Under the pieces are notes generated by a model that worked only from the letters and a program-made list of their open reading frames with translations, ran no database searches and was not told the DNA's origin. A stretch of 64,000 nucleotides of DNA from Podocnemis expansa (Eukaryota > Chordata > Testudines > Podocnemididae), in contig ML681971.1 of assembly GCA_007922195.1 (NCBI GenBank), positions 21,406,042 to 21,470,041 on the forward strand. Reading direction: 5' to 3'. Of this stretch, positions 53,451 through 63,690 are shown piece by piece; the stretch's first letter is position 1, and each line of letters begins with the position of its first letter. Made by a program: the position numbers and the translations under genes.

Positions 53451-54791
53451 TCAGAAGAATGCAAGCCCATAGCCAATAAGCATTGCCACTGCATTAAGCA
53501 TTACAATATAGAATGAATACACTTCACAAATGCTTGCTTTGGAGGGCACACGGGTGTTGAAAATATTTGTGGTGGGCTCCTCTTTTCTTAAGGTAACAGT
53601 TGTGCTTTGTTGAGGCATTTTAGAGTAGCTTGTCAGCATTCTGCTGGTAATACTTAAGGTCATGGGCGTAGTGGATGATCCTGTTGAACTCATCATGCTT
53701 GGATTCCCATCAGTTGAATCTTTAATGAAGATAGTGTGTGTGCCTGCTGCTTCATGAGAACTAATTTTCTGAGTAGTCAGATCTTTTGGATACAGGAGTA
53801 ACGGTCTATCTGTGCTCGTAAATAATACAGTTTGGTTTGAGATAGCACTTAACGTAACTTCCTTGGCTTGCAGTTGTTCATGTACTTTTGTAACGTGGAT
53901 TGGCTCAGTAGCCATTGGAGAGCCATTCATTTCTACTGCCTTTATTCCTTTACCCATGAGGTTAGTGTCTGTAACTGCAGGAATAATCAAAAGTGGTGTG
54001 GCATTAGTCCAAGACATAGTTTGATTGGGGCATGGAGCCCCAATCACCATGGCAGCTGTTTCCTTCACCCATTTTAGCAAGTAAGGGATATTTTGCTTAT
54101 CGCTGCATGACCATGGGTTGTTGTAAAGTGTTATTACTCGTAGTTGAAAGAGCTGGTCGAAAGCTTTGTCAGGTATGTATGTGAACTTGTTATTGTGCAA
54201 ATAAATGTTCGTAAGGTGTAGCAGCCTCACCAGTGTCCCTGGAAGAATTTGTGTTAAGAAGTTGTTTGATAGATCTATGGTCTCTATGTTGGATGGCATA
54301 TTGGTTGGAACTGTCCAAAGTTTGTTGCTACTGAGATTGAGAAATTTGAGACTACTCAGTGTATTGTTGATAAGTACAGCTCTTTCCACCATATTTCTGG
54401 AAACATCGAGTACTTTAAGATTCCACTGGTAAGCCGTGTCAAGTTTCTGAAGAACTTTTATATTGTTACCTGTAGCATATATTTCCCATAGTGACTTGGG
54501 CAGATGAGCAGGAATGTTCTTCAGCCAATTATTTGAAATATCGAGGGTCCTCAAATTGGTGAATCGAGTCAGTTGATGATCGAGATCATCAAAGTTGTTA
54601 AAGGACAGATTTAAATATGTAATGTTGTCTTGAAGTTCATGTGGCAAAGTAGTCAAGTTTCTGCCAGAACAGTCCACATTTCTGTTATTCCCTGAGCATG
54701 TACACATAGAAGGACAAATGCACAGAACAGTGGGAGTAAATATCAGAAGAGCCAGTAGACAAGGAGATGTTTTCAATGTCTGGTATTCCAT
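53451..54791 (-). CDS. OMG: Oligodendrocyte-myelin glycoprotein (OMgp)
   Basis: OMgp is a GPI-anchored leucine-rich-repeat protein of myelin and neurons, a Nogo-receptor ligand that restrains neurite growth in mammals. The 446-residue frame (human 440) is a single coding exon. Residues 1-24 are a signal peptide. The LRR N-cap has cysteines 26, 30, 32 and 41. LRRs run from about 45 to 215 (NLSFNNFDDL, DISNNWLKNIP, LNLSSNKLWTVPTNMPS, YLHNNKFTYIPD). The C-cap spans about 226-254 (NNPWSCSDKQN ... GAPC). A Ser/Thr-rich region of about 165 residues follows, then a hydrophobic GPI-type tail (YIVMLNAVAMLIGYGLAFF). The start MEYQTLK matches human MEYQILK. A 3' splice site lies six bases before the ATG. 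It is antisense within NF1, as in mammals. Confidence 0.98.
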   Translation of the reverse strand: MEYQTLKTSPCLLALLIFTPTVLCICPSMCTCSGNNRNVDCSGRNLTTLPHELQDNITYLNLSFNNFDDLDHQLTRFTNLRTLDISNNWLKNIPAHLPKSLWEIYATGNNIKVLQKLDTAYQWNLKVLDVSRNMVERAVLINNTLSSLKFLNLSSNKLWTVPTNMPSNIETIDLSNNFLTQILPGTLVRLLHLTNIYLHNNKFTYIPDKAFDQLFQLRVITLYNNPWSCSDKQNIPYLLKWVKETAAMVIGAPCPNQTMSWTNATPLLIIPAVTDTNLMGKGIKAVEMNGSPMATEPIHVTKVHEQLQAKEVTLSAISNQTVLFTSTDRPLLLYPKDLTTQKISSHEAAGTHTIFIKDSTDGNPSMMSSTGSSTTPMTLSITSRMLTSYSKMPQQSTTVTLRKEEPTTNIFNTRVPSKASICEVYSFYIVMLNAVAMLIGYGLAFF

Positions 54792-55544
54792 TGTAGCCTG
54801 AAATTAAATATACCATAATGATACCCTTGTAAGATATATAACCCTTAGAAATGCATTAAGTGTATTATCTTTGCACTGATGACTTGCTGAAGAAATTAGG
54901 GATGTTTTGTGTATATTTTTATAATGGTTCAAAAAAAGACTTTATAAAACACTCCCCCCATTTACTGGCATGTGCCTAGCAGAATGAGACTCGTTTTTTC
55001 ATCTCCCTTTCCTCCTTGAGCTCAATTGAAGGCTTTCTTCCTAAAATGCAAGTCTATTCCAAATGTAATACAATGTCTGCTTTGTTTTTTAGTGATTTCA
55101 AGCCTATGTTTGTTTTAGGAATAATGTGCTCTTTTACACAGATGGATGAAAAAATGGCTGTCTGGTGAATCTGCCTTAAAAATCTCTGCAGTAATGTAGC
55201 AACACCCCCCACACATGCACACTGTATTTGCTTAAATAAGATTTGTTAAAGAGCATCTAGAGGATTTGTTAAAAACTTAGTTTGAAAACTGAATTCCAGA
55301 TTCCATGTCTCTATTCCGAAAGTCATTAATAATGGTTTCTTTTCTACATCATTGCTCCCATTCTCTAAAGCTAGCCAACATGTTTATCTGAATCCTGAAT
55401 TAACATTGGAATGAAATCTCTCACTGCAGCAAATTTCTGGTGCATGCAATTGTCATATGCCAGTATTTTCAGTCTTATTTCCATATCTCTAATTTTGTAG
55501 ATGTTTTTTGCAATTAAAAACAAACTAAAAAGCCCCGCACTTAC
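54792..55544 (-). other. OMG: OMG 5'-UTR intron (proposed)
   Basis: On the minus strand a TATTTAATTTCAG acceptor sits just before GCTACAATG, and a strong donor GTG|GTAAGTGC occurs at 55545/55544, giving an intron of about 747 bp. Mammalian OMG has an intron in its 5' untranslated region, so this arrangement is expected. Confidence 0.6.
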
Positions 55545-55700
55545 CACAGTTCCTTCCTCAGTATCAGTGCATCATTTCTCTGAAAGATTTAAAGGTCGCC
55601 TTGTTCTAAGCTAGAGAGTAGCTACAGTTCCTCTGTGGATTGTGCTTTCCTCTTCAGCTGCATCACATTGCTGTTACCAGGGTCTCTGCAACCACCTGAT
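55545..55700 (-). other. OMG: Candidate OMG 5' noncoding exon and proximal promoter
   Basis: The donor end is fixed by GGAACTGTG|GTAAGTGC. The 5' border is unknown; the exon is probably short, and the segment to 55700 may include promoter sequence. No TATA box is obvious. Inferred from the splice motif and from mammalian gene structure. Confidence 0.45.
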
Positions 55701-55729
55701 CAGCACTACATTGGAGGACTGCAGAGCTG

Positions 55730-57120
55730 TTGTTGGTGCTGACTCAAATTTATTGCAAGGGGTTCATGCTCCACAAAATAGAGAGGTTTTTAATTGAGTT
55801 ACTAGACTCCTCCATGTGCATGCTTTTCAAGATGTGGCTCCATCAAAATTTGCCTATACGTATAAGATACAGTAGAATTTCTATAGCTTGGTTCGGCTTC
55901 TTTGCTGGCTCTACCTAAAAGAGGCTATTGACAAGTGCTGTTCATATTGCTGTGTTCTTGGTACACTCATGTAATAATTTTCTGATTCAACTATGAATTA
56001 TTCTGCTTCATCCCTCTTAAACTATACTGCTTGAATCTTCCAAAATATTTTAAAATTTGAAGTGTATACAGATTTCCCCAAATGATCAACACAATAACAA
56101 TCAGTGTATGGCCATGTGTGTCTGCTGTCTTAGGTAGCTATTTTTATCTTAAATGTGCCTCTGTCAGTGAACAAAACATATATGTATCACTTGATAGTTT
56201 TAATTGTCTATTGCAATTTTTTGAAAACACCTTTGCAGTTTTTTCTCTTTTTGTATTATCAGCTGACCTATGCAGCACAGAGACACATTCACTGATCCGA
56301 AGAGCTTGCAGTCTTAAAGTTAAGAACTGTTTCCTTCTTTTCTGAAATGTTAATAGCAGCTGGTTTCAGCATCTGCCAACTTACCCCTATGAAATTAAAT
56401 ATTCAATGTGCTAAATTCTATTCTGGATTGCATATTCTTGTCAAAATAGCAAACTAAGATACAAATATAGGGCTATCTTCTGTTACCGTATTATTGATAA
56501 AATGGTTGCTCAGATGTAACTGGAGGCAGAATTTGGCCAGCAGAATCTTTGCTGCTGATGTTGATCAATGACCCAGAAAGAGTGCAGCTGAATTAAAATT
56601 CATGTTGACTTTTCAGAGCTGGCAGAAAAACATCTGTACTTATAAACTAAGTGAATTAGATATGGAACTCATTATGGGACAGTAAACGAGGAATCCCAGA
56701 GCACCTTTTTTCCCTTCCTTCCATAACCCCCTTTTTCAGAGTAGCTACTCTTTTAAGAACAGACTTCCTTCTTTGACACATTTTTTCCAGACTAAAGCAG
56801 CTTTTATTTAAATGCTATGTAATTTCTTCCATGCATCTTAAAAGACTGCACTTAATAGAAAATCTGGTTTTATAATACAGGCTGCTTATATCTGAGTCCC
56901 TTTTATTAATATAAATATGGACCTTTTCTTGTTAAACCAAAATTCAAAAGGTCTGTTAGCATTTGTTTTAGTTCAGATTCTTCACATTTGCAACTATTTT
57001 TAAGATGCAGTTCTCCAGATCTGTTTACTGATAAGTAAATATTATATTCATCACATATGCTGTGTTGCATAGTACACAAGTATTCTTTTACACAAGACCC
57101 ATTATAAAGATCCACAAAGG
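55730..57120 (+). other. Stretch between OMG and PLE fragment, no recognised features
   Basis: It presumably contains upstream regulatory DNA of OMG. No repeat family or coding region was identified. Confidence 0.5.
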
Positions 57121-57167
57121 TTCATCCTGGAGGAAATAGTTATTTCATTTGAAGGAGGACAGCACTG

Positions 57168-57276
57168 TAAATTTCAGACGGGTAGGTGTGTTAGTCTCTT
57201 TCAGCATAACCCACTTCCTCAGATGCTTTAAAGAAATTTGTTGGTCTTTTAAAAGTGTCACAGGACTCCTTGTTAG
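57168..57276. mobile_element. Penelope-like terminus fragment
   Basis: GGGTAGGTGTGTTAGTCTCT at the left and AGTGTCACAGGACTCCTTG at the right are PLE terminal blocks. The middle CACTTCCTCAGATGCTTTA matches the inner part of other copies. Confidence 0.62.
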
Positions 57277-57789
57277 CATTCTAAATGCATTTATGAATCG
57301 CTATTCGTTGTCCAACCATACAGCACGTGAGTTAACTCTGTGGTTTGTGGCGTACTGTATTAATTGAACTTTTGTGAAGGTATATTCTGTACTTTAAATT
57401 AAGACTTGAATGATACTGCTAAAAAAATCTGTATTGTGCTCAGAGCTTTTCGCTGAGCTTTTCTGCAACATCCGAGCATAATTCTGCAATCCTTACATGT
57501 AAAACTCAACTCCAGCTAAAATGGTAGAATTTGTTTCTCTTTAATAATATTGTGCTTTGACCCTGTTTGAGAACTTTTCAGTGACTTATGTAGCTCTCAG
57601 TTTAAAAACCATATGAAGTCAAATTATTTCAGTTTATTCTGACATACCAGTTATAGACTTCCTCATTCTCCTCTTCATCTGTTTTTGAATTGCACTGTAT
57701 GTTGCTCTTGATTACTGTTGATGCACTTCTCTTCCTGCTACACATGCTAATACATAACACTTTCACCAGGCCTTTGTTTTCATCTGAAA

Positions 57790-57920
57790 TGAATGGATGA
57801 AGGAAATAGGACTTCGCCCATGAAAGCTCATGTGAAAAATAAATTTTAGTCTTTCAAAATGACACAGGACTCTTAGTTTGTTTTGCTAAACCAGATAACA
57901 TGGCTACCCCTCTGGAACTT
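57790..57920. mobile_element. Penelope-like terminus fragment
   Basis: ACTTCGCCCATGAAAGCTC, AATAAATTTTAGTCTTTC, GACACAGGACTCTTAG and AACATGGCTACCCC follow the order of the PLE 3' end. Confidence 0.68.
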
Positions 57921-58182
57921 GTATTGCACTGTATCTCTACATGTCAGGTAGAGTCTAAATCAATTTTCTTTGTACTAACATTTATAAAATGTCTTAATGA
58001 GCATAAATACCGCAAGTAAGTACTTAGCACTGATTGACCCTTTATTAGGAAGCCTGCAGTCACCTCACCCTCTGGGCTGCTGAACTACAAACAAAAACTC
58101 CTTTCTCCTTAGGAACACAGTCTTTATTACAACTTAACATTTGTTACTCTTCTGTCAAAAAATGAGAGTCCATACACTGGTA

Positions 58183-58487
58183 TAATGGTTCTCAACCTGT
58201 AGTCCATGGATCTCTGGTGTTCTGCAAGGGCACTGCAGGTGTGGGGGGGTGATAATGTCATAACAATATAATCCTTTGTACTTCTTATGTTACATTTAGC
58301 AGCAATGTAATTTGTTTCACAAACATCGTTGTATAATATAACATTCTCTGAATTTAACTAGTTGCACTTTTGTGTAATGGCAGTGTGAATCGATGCTTGT
58401 TGCACGTTTGGCAGTCAGAAAGTGGTCTACAAAAGCTTTTGCGTGTGATGTAGCGGTCTGAATAAAAGAAAAGGTGGGAAACCACTG
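58183..58487. mobile_element. hAT-like element, 305 bp
   Basis: The left end TAATGGTTCTCAACCT and the right end AGGTGGGAAACCACTG are inverted counterparts of the CAGTGGTTCTCAACCT type. Flanking octamers are cactggta (58175-58182) and cactagta (58488-58495), one mismatch. It is distantly related to the 94-263 element. Confidence 0.78.
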
Positions 58488-59002
58488 CACTAGTAGTTTG
58501 TTGTTGTTGTTTTTTTTTTTTTTAATTAGTCCGGGATAGTGAATCCAAGATTAGCATTGACATGGCCTCTGTCTTTGTATTGTACTTTCCCTTGGTCTTA
58601 CCAATGGTAGGATTTGTAATGGACCTCAAGGCTACGAAAACTGCCGAAATATTATAAGAAGAGATGCTGGCAACTGAAAAGAACACTGGAAATAAGTACT
58701 TGTTTTTTAGTCATGGTCAGTATAAAAGGAAAAAATGAAAAAGGCTCCTCTCATTTTCTGGATGGCTAGTCGGAGAGCTAATTGTTGAAGCTCTTTGATC
58801 TACTTTGACTGTGCTCTAGAAGTGTCCAGCAGTATACAGTAAATAGACCAAAATTTATATGGAAAAACATATAGTGGAATAGATTAGTGTTCCCTGGCAC
58901 TGGATTTTTGCATTTAATCAGAAGTTCTGTGTTTAATCAAGTGAAAATTCAGTGAATTTGAATTTCAGTACAAGTCACCAAGACACCTTTATATTTAAAG
59001 AT

Positions 59003-59008
59003 TTTATT
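59003..59008 (-). terminator. EVI2B: Candidate polyadenylation signal of EVI2B
   Basis: AATAAA on the minus strand, about 440 bp beyond the EVI2B stop codon. Use is unproven. Confidence 0.3.
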
Positions 59009-59449
59009 AAAATGAAGTGAAAGCGAAGTGTGTTGTTTAAGTGACTGTTAATTTAAGTAGCAAAGCCTGGAAAAGCAAACATAAAAGTTAGATGCTCTGC
59101 CTTTCTATAAAGCTGGATTCACTGCATTTGAAAGCTAATAATTTCTTGTTTCTGTGGCTTTTAAAATTGAGAAAAGCCATTTATGTACTTAAGACAGGTT
59201 TTTTTAATGCTATCATGTATATCGTGTATTAAAGTCTTTAGTCTTGAGCAGGTGCCTGTAGGCTGTTCCCATCTGTGAAAAGCTAAAATTGAATAAAAAC
59301 TGTAACTTCATATAGTGCTTTCTATCCCAACTTCACATGTAATCAGTTGCCTCAAAACACTTCTAAGAAAAGGTTGCAGAGCAGGATCCAGGAGTTTACC
59401 AAAGGTCTTTTGACATTGGTAGTGGCAACACCTTTACATCTTGGTGGTT

Positions 59450-60316
59450 TCAATCAGGAGGTGGAGAAAGCTGGCTTTGTGCTTCTGATTTAAATGCATC
59501 GGATTTGCTGATTTCAGGACAATGAGTCTCCTGTAATTCATAAAGCCAGTGAGGTGGAGGTGGCAAATCAGGTGACTCAGGTGGAGGAAGGACTGGGTCG
59601 AGTGGAGGGTCACATACATTCTGTCTGTCTGAACCAGGAGATGAGGGCACATTGGTGCTATTTGAAGTGACAACTGAAATGTTGGCAGCAGATGGGCCAG
59701 AGTCTCCCTGTAGTGTAGGGCTAGATTGGCTGCTCTTCTCCTTTGTATTGCAGCTGGGTGATGTCTCAGGCCTTTTCTCTGATACTGTGCCTTCAGCATT
59801 ATCCAATAACTGTGTGTTCCTGTTAAATTTCCATGGCAAGATGGAGAAAATTGATGTACGTTTTGTGGCTTGATCCATTTCTTTAAAATTCTCCAAAACC
59901 ATATCTGGTGTGTCTCCATCTGCAAATGGAGAGCGACCTGCCCAGTTTGAATCAACTGGAGCTGACTTTTTTGAGCATTTCCACAGCAGAATTACAATAA
60001 TAGCTACTATCATACTAGTCAAAATTGTACCAATTAACAGTGCAGCTATCATGCTCCCATCACTGGATTCACTTGCATTTTCTGAGGTGATCTGAGGTGT
60101 TGTAGTAAATGCTGGTAGCTTTTCAGGTTTGCGTGAGGTAGCTAGTTGGGGTGACAACTTGAGAGCTGCATTTCCTTTTTTTTCTCCACGACTGTCTCTT
60201 GATTGTGTCAGAGAAACAACTGATGATAGAATTTTTGGAGGTGTCTCCATCTCAGTAGAAAGTGATCTCCAAAACTGTCCACAGAAGAAAATCAGGATTA
60301 TATGATTGGTGTCCAT
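59450..60316 (-). CDS. EVI2B: EVI2B, leukocyte type I membrane protein
   Basis: EVI2B is a haematopoietic membrane protein linked in mammals to myeloid differentiation downstream of C/EBP-alpha. The call rests on the juxtamembrane and cytoplasmic motif CSKKSAPVDSNWAGRSPFAD then GDTPD, on ATKRTSIFSILPWK, and on a Pro-rich tail (LPPPESPDLPPPP), all matching human. I start at the second Met (MDTNHIILIFFCG), which aligns with human MDPKYFILILFCG; an in-frame Met six codons upstream (60334) is not conserved. The 288 residues comprise a signal peptide of about 20, a short ectodomain of about 70 with one sequon (NAS, 80-82), a transmembrane helix at about 90-112 and a tail of about 175. Human is 448 residues, so the mucin-like ectodomain is much shorter here. 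A shadow frame overlaps at 59434-59955. Confidence 0.96.
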   Translation of the reverse strand: MDTNHIILIFFCGQFWRSLSTEMETPPKILSSVVSLTQSRDSRGEKKGNAALKLSPQLATSRKPEKLPAFTTTPQITSENASESSDGSMIAALLIGTILTSMIVAIIVILLWKCSKKSAPVDSNWAGRSPFADGDTPDMVLENFKEMDQATKRTSIFSILPWKFNRNTQLLDNAEGTVSEKRPETSPSCNTKEKSSQSSPTLQGDSGPSAANISVVTSNSTNVPSSPGSDRQNVCDPPLDPVLPPPESPDLPPPPHWLYELQETHCPEISKSDAFKSEAQSQLSPPPD

Positions 60317-61789
60317 TTCCCTTCTCCTGACCACACTGTGGTGTTATAATTTTCTACAGTATAAAAGACAATAAAATGCAGTTAACTTTATCTTTAGAAT
60401 TATAATATACATTTCTGTTGAAAAATTAAAATCTTTATCTTCATTAATTTACTTTTGACTACCAGCAGTAACTATGTAAACTGTGTAAAGGGAAGACCCT
60501 CTGCTTTTTAAAAACATGTCTGTCGTACTAAATTGAATGTCAGGTTTGTGTCTGAATTGAGTAGGAGCAGCTTCACTTCCCATGTCATTGATTCTGAATT
60601 TCATTTTTGCGTGGTTTTGTTTAAAATGGGAAACAGCCACAATGTTCTTGCCAAGTTGCCAAAAAGGACCTAGGAGAGAAGGCTGTAAGAAAGGTTGAAA
60701 TAATGATCTGAATGGTTTTGTAGATTTTGTTAGAAAGTTCAGATCCACACTTGTAAACAGGAAATCAAATACAAATTAATACAGCTCTTCCTTTGTGTTG
60801 TGATTTTTTGCATCATTTTGTTAGTTCCAAGCACCATCCTTAAATGTAATCTATTTTTCAATACTTCTAACCATAAACATGTGTTCTCAACTCTCTTTAT
60901 AAATTAATATTTCTTGCTTATAATTTTAAAATGATGATTTTCTGCTATGGACATGGAACTAGAATTCAAGCATTAGATCATTGTTATAAATGGACTCATG
61001 ACTAAACAGTTTAAAGTGAGAGGTGAAATGTTAATGTCAATTGACATGCATCAGTAGAGTGGATGTTTTTTGCAATTATTGTTTAATGGTCACATATCAG
61101 ATCATCAGTCTCTAAATGATTAAATTAAAACCCATGTATTCAGTATGTTTAGTATATCCTGCTTCTTTTGATGTCCCTTCAGTATTTAAGTTGCACAAAG
61201 AAATTATTTATCATAAGACATAATGCTGTTGAGAACTCGGTTCATTGTGTATATTTATTAGTAAAATCCCAGGTGTTTTAATGTATATAGTACATGTTAT
61301 TTGAGTGTTTACCAGAGTATGAACACATCCAGGCAGTAACTTAAAATTTCTAGGAACATGTCAAAGTTCTGAATCAATATTTGGATTTGCAACAGGAAAA
61401 ATATTTCACTCATTTGTGCTTACTCTACTCTACAATGACTGTTGCATTTAGGCATCATTAGAGCTCTGTAATGTACTGATAAAAATTCCATGGCTATTAT
61501 TAATGTAAACATTCACAGGGGAAGTTCCAGGTAATCTAAAAATGTAAACTGGTGATTACGCTTGGAACTTGGTTTTGAGAATTACTGGGTCCAATAGCAA
61601 TAACTGAACAGTAGGAAGATGTATTAGAATATTAACACATACAAGAAAACCAAAATAGACCACCACACAGAAGTCATAAATTAATTACAAAAAATTCTAT
61701 GCTATCTGATTGCAAATAGAAGTCATTTAATGTCACAAGCAACAGCTAGTTACCCAGGGCAATCAAATAATCTGAAAACTCTCCCTTAC
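60317..61789 (-). other. EVI2B: EVI2B 5'-UTR intron (proposed)
   Basis: On the minus strand an acceptor TTTATACTGTAG lies about 37 bases before the EVI2B start, with another AG closer in. A consensus donor GGGCAG|GTAAGGG occurs at 61790/61789. Mammalian EVI2B has a 5' noncoding exon, so an intron of about 1.4 kb here is plausible. No repeat was recognised inside. Confidence 0.45.
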
Positions 61790-61905
61790 CTGCCCAGTAA
61801 TGTCTCATGTAGTAGACAGGCTTCACATATTAAGTTAACATTTTACTGTTTCAAGAGCAAAGCAGTCAAAATGGGTGTTGCACGTTAAAGAGCTTTAAAA
61901 TGGTC
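61790..61905 (-). other. EVI2B: Candidate EVI2B 5' noncoding exon
   Basis: The 3' border is set by the strong donor at 61790/61789. The 5' border is a guess placed about 30 bp below a TATA-like motif. There is no direct transcript evidence. Confidence 0.4.
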
Positions 61906-61929
61906 TACTATCTTGCATTGAAAGCTCTT

Positions 61930-61972
61930 CCATATAAAGAGGAAGTTTATCAACACTTATTGCAGGAAGTGT
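61930..61972 (-). promoter_or_regulatory. EVI2B: Candidate EVI2B promoter with ETS/PU.1 motifs
   Basis: A TATA-like TTTATAT (minus, 61938-61932) is adjacent to AGAGGAAGT (plus, 61938-61946), with a second CAGGAAGT at 61963-61970. Closely spaced AGAGGAAGT-type sites with a weak TATA are common in myeloid promoters driven by PU.1. This fits the known leukocyte expression of EVI2B but is inferred from motifs only. Confidence 0.4.
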
Positions 61973-62013
61973 CAAGACTGAAGAGATGACTAAGAATGTT
62001 AATGTTCAAAAGT

Positions 62014-63023
62014 GGTAGCTGTGTTAGTGTAGTTCAGCAAAACAAGCAAGGAGTCCTGTGGCACTTTTAGAGACGAACAAATTTATTTATTACATGAGAT
62101 CTCATGGGAGAAAATCCCACTTTGTCAGACGCTTTGCAGATTGGGGAATTTACCAGAACGGGAGGAAAATAAATTCCTTGATTTGTTATTGCAGCTTATC
62201 AATAGAGTGATGAGGAAGATTCGAGTGTTCACCTGCTAGTTTTTTAATGCTGTGGTTCCTGATGACAGATTTGTGTTCACTTGTTCTTTCGCACAGAGAC
62301 TGTGCTGTTTGTCCAATATATAAGGCAGGGGGGCATTTCTGGCACATGATGGCATAAATCACATGGATGAGCGGGGTGATTGGGCCCTTGATGGAGTAGC
62401 TGGTTTGATTAGATCCTGTGATGGTGTCTTTTGTGCAGATATGTGGGCAAAGTTGGGAGCATGGTTCATTGCAGGGGTATGGGCCTGTTTTAATGTTTCT
62501 ATTGGTAAGTCTGTAGTTGCTGGTAAGTATCTGTTTAAGGTGGGGGGGGGCTGTCTATAAGCAGGGAGAGGTCTGTATCCGAAGGTTTGAGAGAGTGAGG
62601 TATCATCTTGTAGAATAGGCTGTAGATAATTGATTAGGTGCTGTAACAGTCTGATTTGGGGGTTGTAGGTGATGCCAAGTGGCATTCTGTTGTTTTCGTT
62701 CTTGGGCTTCTCCTATAGGTTGACTTTGGGGTACCTCCCTGGGTCTGTCAGTCTGTTTCTTCACTTCCGCAGCTGGGTACTGTAGTTTTAAGAATGCTTG
62801 ATAGAGATCCTGAAAGTGACTGTCTCTGTCTGAGGGATGGGAGCAAATATATTTTAGGCCTTGTCTGTAGGCAGTGGATTGTGGGGTGCGTCTTGGATGA
62901 AATCTCAAGGGATGTAGGTAACTACAGCGATCAGTAGGCTTTTGGTAGAGGGTGGTATATTTATGCTATAAATTTGTTAGTCTTTAAAAATGCCATGGGA
63001 TTCCTTGTTTGTTTTTAAGAATT
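62014..63023 (-). mobile_element. Penelope-like element with GIY-YIG endonuclease region
   Basis: PLEs are retroelements whose protein joins a telomerase-like RT to a GIY-YIG endonuclease. On the minus strand the coding remnant ends with HVIYAIMCQKCPPALYIG then QTAQSLCERTSEHKS near 62355-62240. VIY...YIG is the GIY-YIG core, and the adjoining Cys residues and R/H/K positions fit the family. Further upstream (62360-62908) are broken frames of the RT C-terminal part and linker. Both ends carry the same terminal block, inverted relative to each other (62045-62130 and 62960-63005). It is 5'-truncated, with several frame breaks. It identifies the many shorter copies in this window. Confidence 0.8.
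62200..62908 (-). pseudogene. PLE protein remnant (RT C-terminus, linker, GIY-YIG)
   Basis: Degenerate coding sequence in at least three pieces. 62603-62908 opens with FHPRRTPQSTAYRQGLKYI and the linker QDLYQAFLKLQYPAAEV. 62359-62685 carries PLGITYNPQIRLLQHLINYL and YRPLPAYRQPP. Beyond about 62360 the GIY-YIG core continues in another frame. It is not expected to make a protein. Confidence 0.7.
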
Positions 63024-63029
63024 TTAACA

Positions 63030-63540
63030 TTCAAAAGTTGCATATGTGAAGACGAAATTTGGGGTATGTTGTAAAAAAGTGTAAATAACCATGTTTGCAA
63101 TTGTTTACAATATGCTCAGTAGCATTAGTGCATATGTGACTGTGTAAGTGGAGACAATGTGAGCAAAGGTAATTTTATAGATTAAGGAGAAGCTGATCAA
63201 AGCTAACATGATCTTAGACTCTCAATAGTACTGGGATTACTGCTGTTGAGAGAGAACTTAGACCAGAAGGTCTCAAATTGTGATCTGTGGAAAGCTGACA
63301 GAACACACAGTTCTGCTTCCCATCCATATTTTAAATTACATTAAAAGGCTGGTAAAAGCATATTAAAATCCTCAATATTCTTTTTCCAAACAGTCCACTT
63401 CTGTGGCCACAGGAAGTGTGCTGTGTGACCACAAATGAGTGGATGTGCTCTGTGAAACCTCGAGGGCTCCTTTTAAGCAATGTCAGGTTCTTTAATCTTG
63501 CAAACAGTGCAGGTAGTAGCTACTCTCTAGATCCATATAG
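63030..63540 (+). other. Intronic stretch without recognised features
   Basis: No gene or repeat family recognised. Confidence 0.55.
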
Positions 63541-63542
63541 AT

Positions 63543-63690
63543 CAGGGGTGTCAAACTCAAGGCCTGTGGGCCAGATCCGGTCTGCCAAGGACACTGATTT
63601 GGCCCATGGAGCTGCTGCCTGGGCTATAACCTGGGGGCGCTCTGCAGCAGCAACATGAGGTCCCTTCCAGCCCTATGATTTGATTGATTG
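63543..63690. mobile_element. hAT-like element, 5' part
   Basis: It begins CAGGGGTGTCAAACTC, the same terminus class as 31273 and 41697, followed by GGCCTGTGGGCCAGATCCGG and CCCTTCCAGCCCTATGATTT. No inverted right end was found before 63700, so it is probably truncated. Confidence 0.55.

Noticed and set aside
59434..59955. 173-codon minus-strand frame overlapping EVI2B
   Set aside because: Alternate-frame shadow; EVI2B motifs are in the other frame.
62363..62560. 65-codon + strand frame
   Set aside because: Antisense shadow of the Penelope-like coding remnant.
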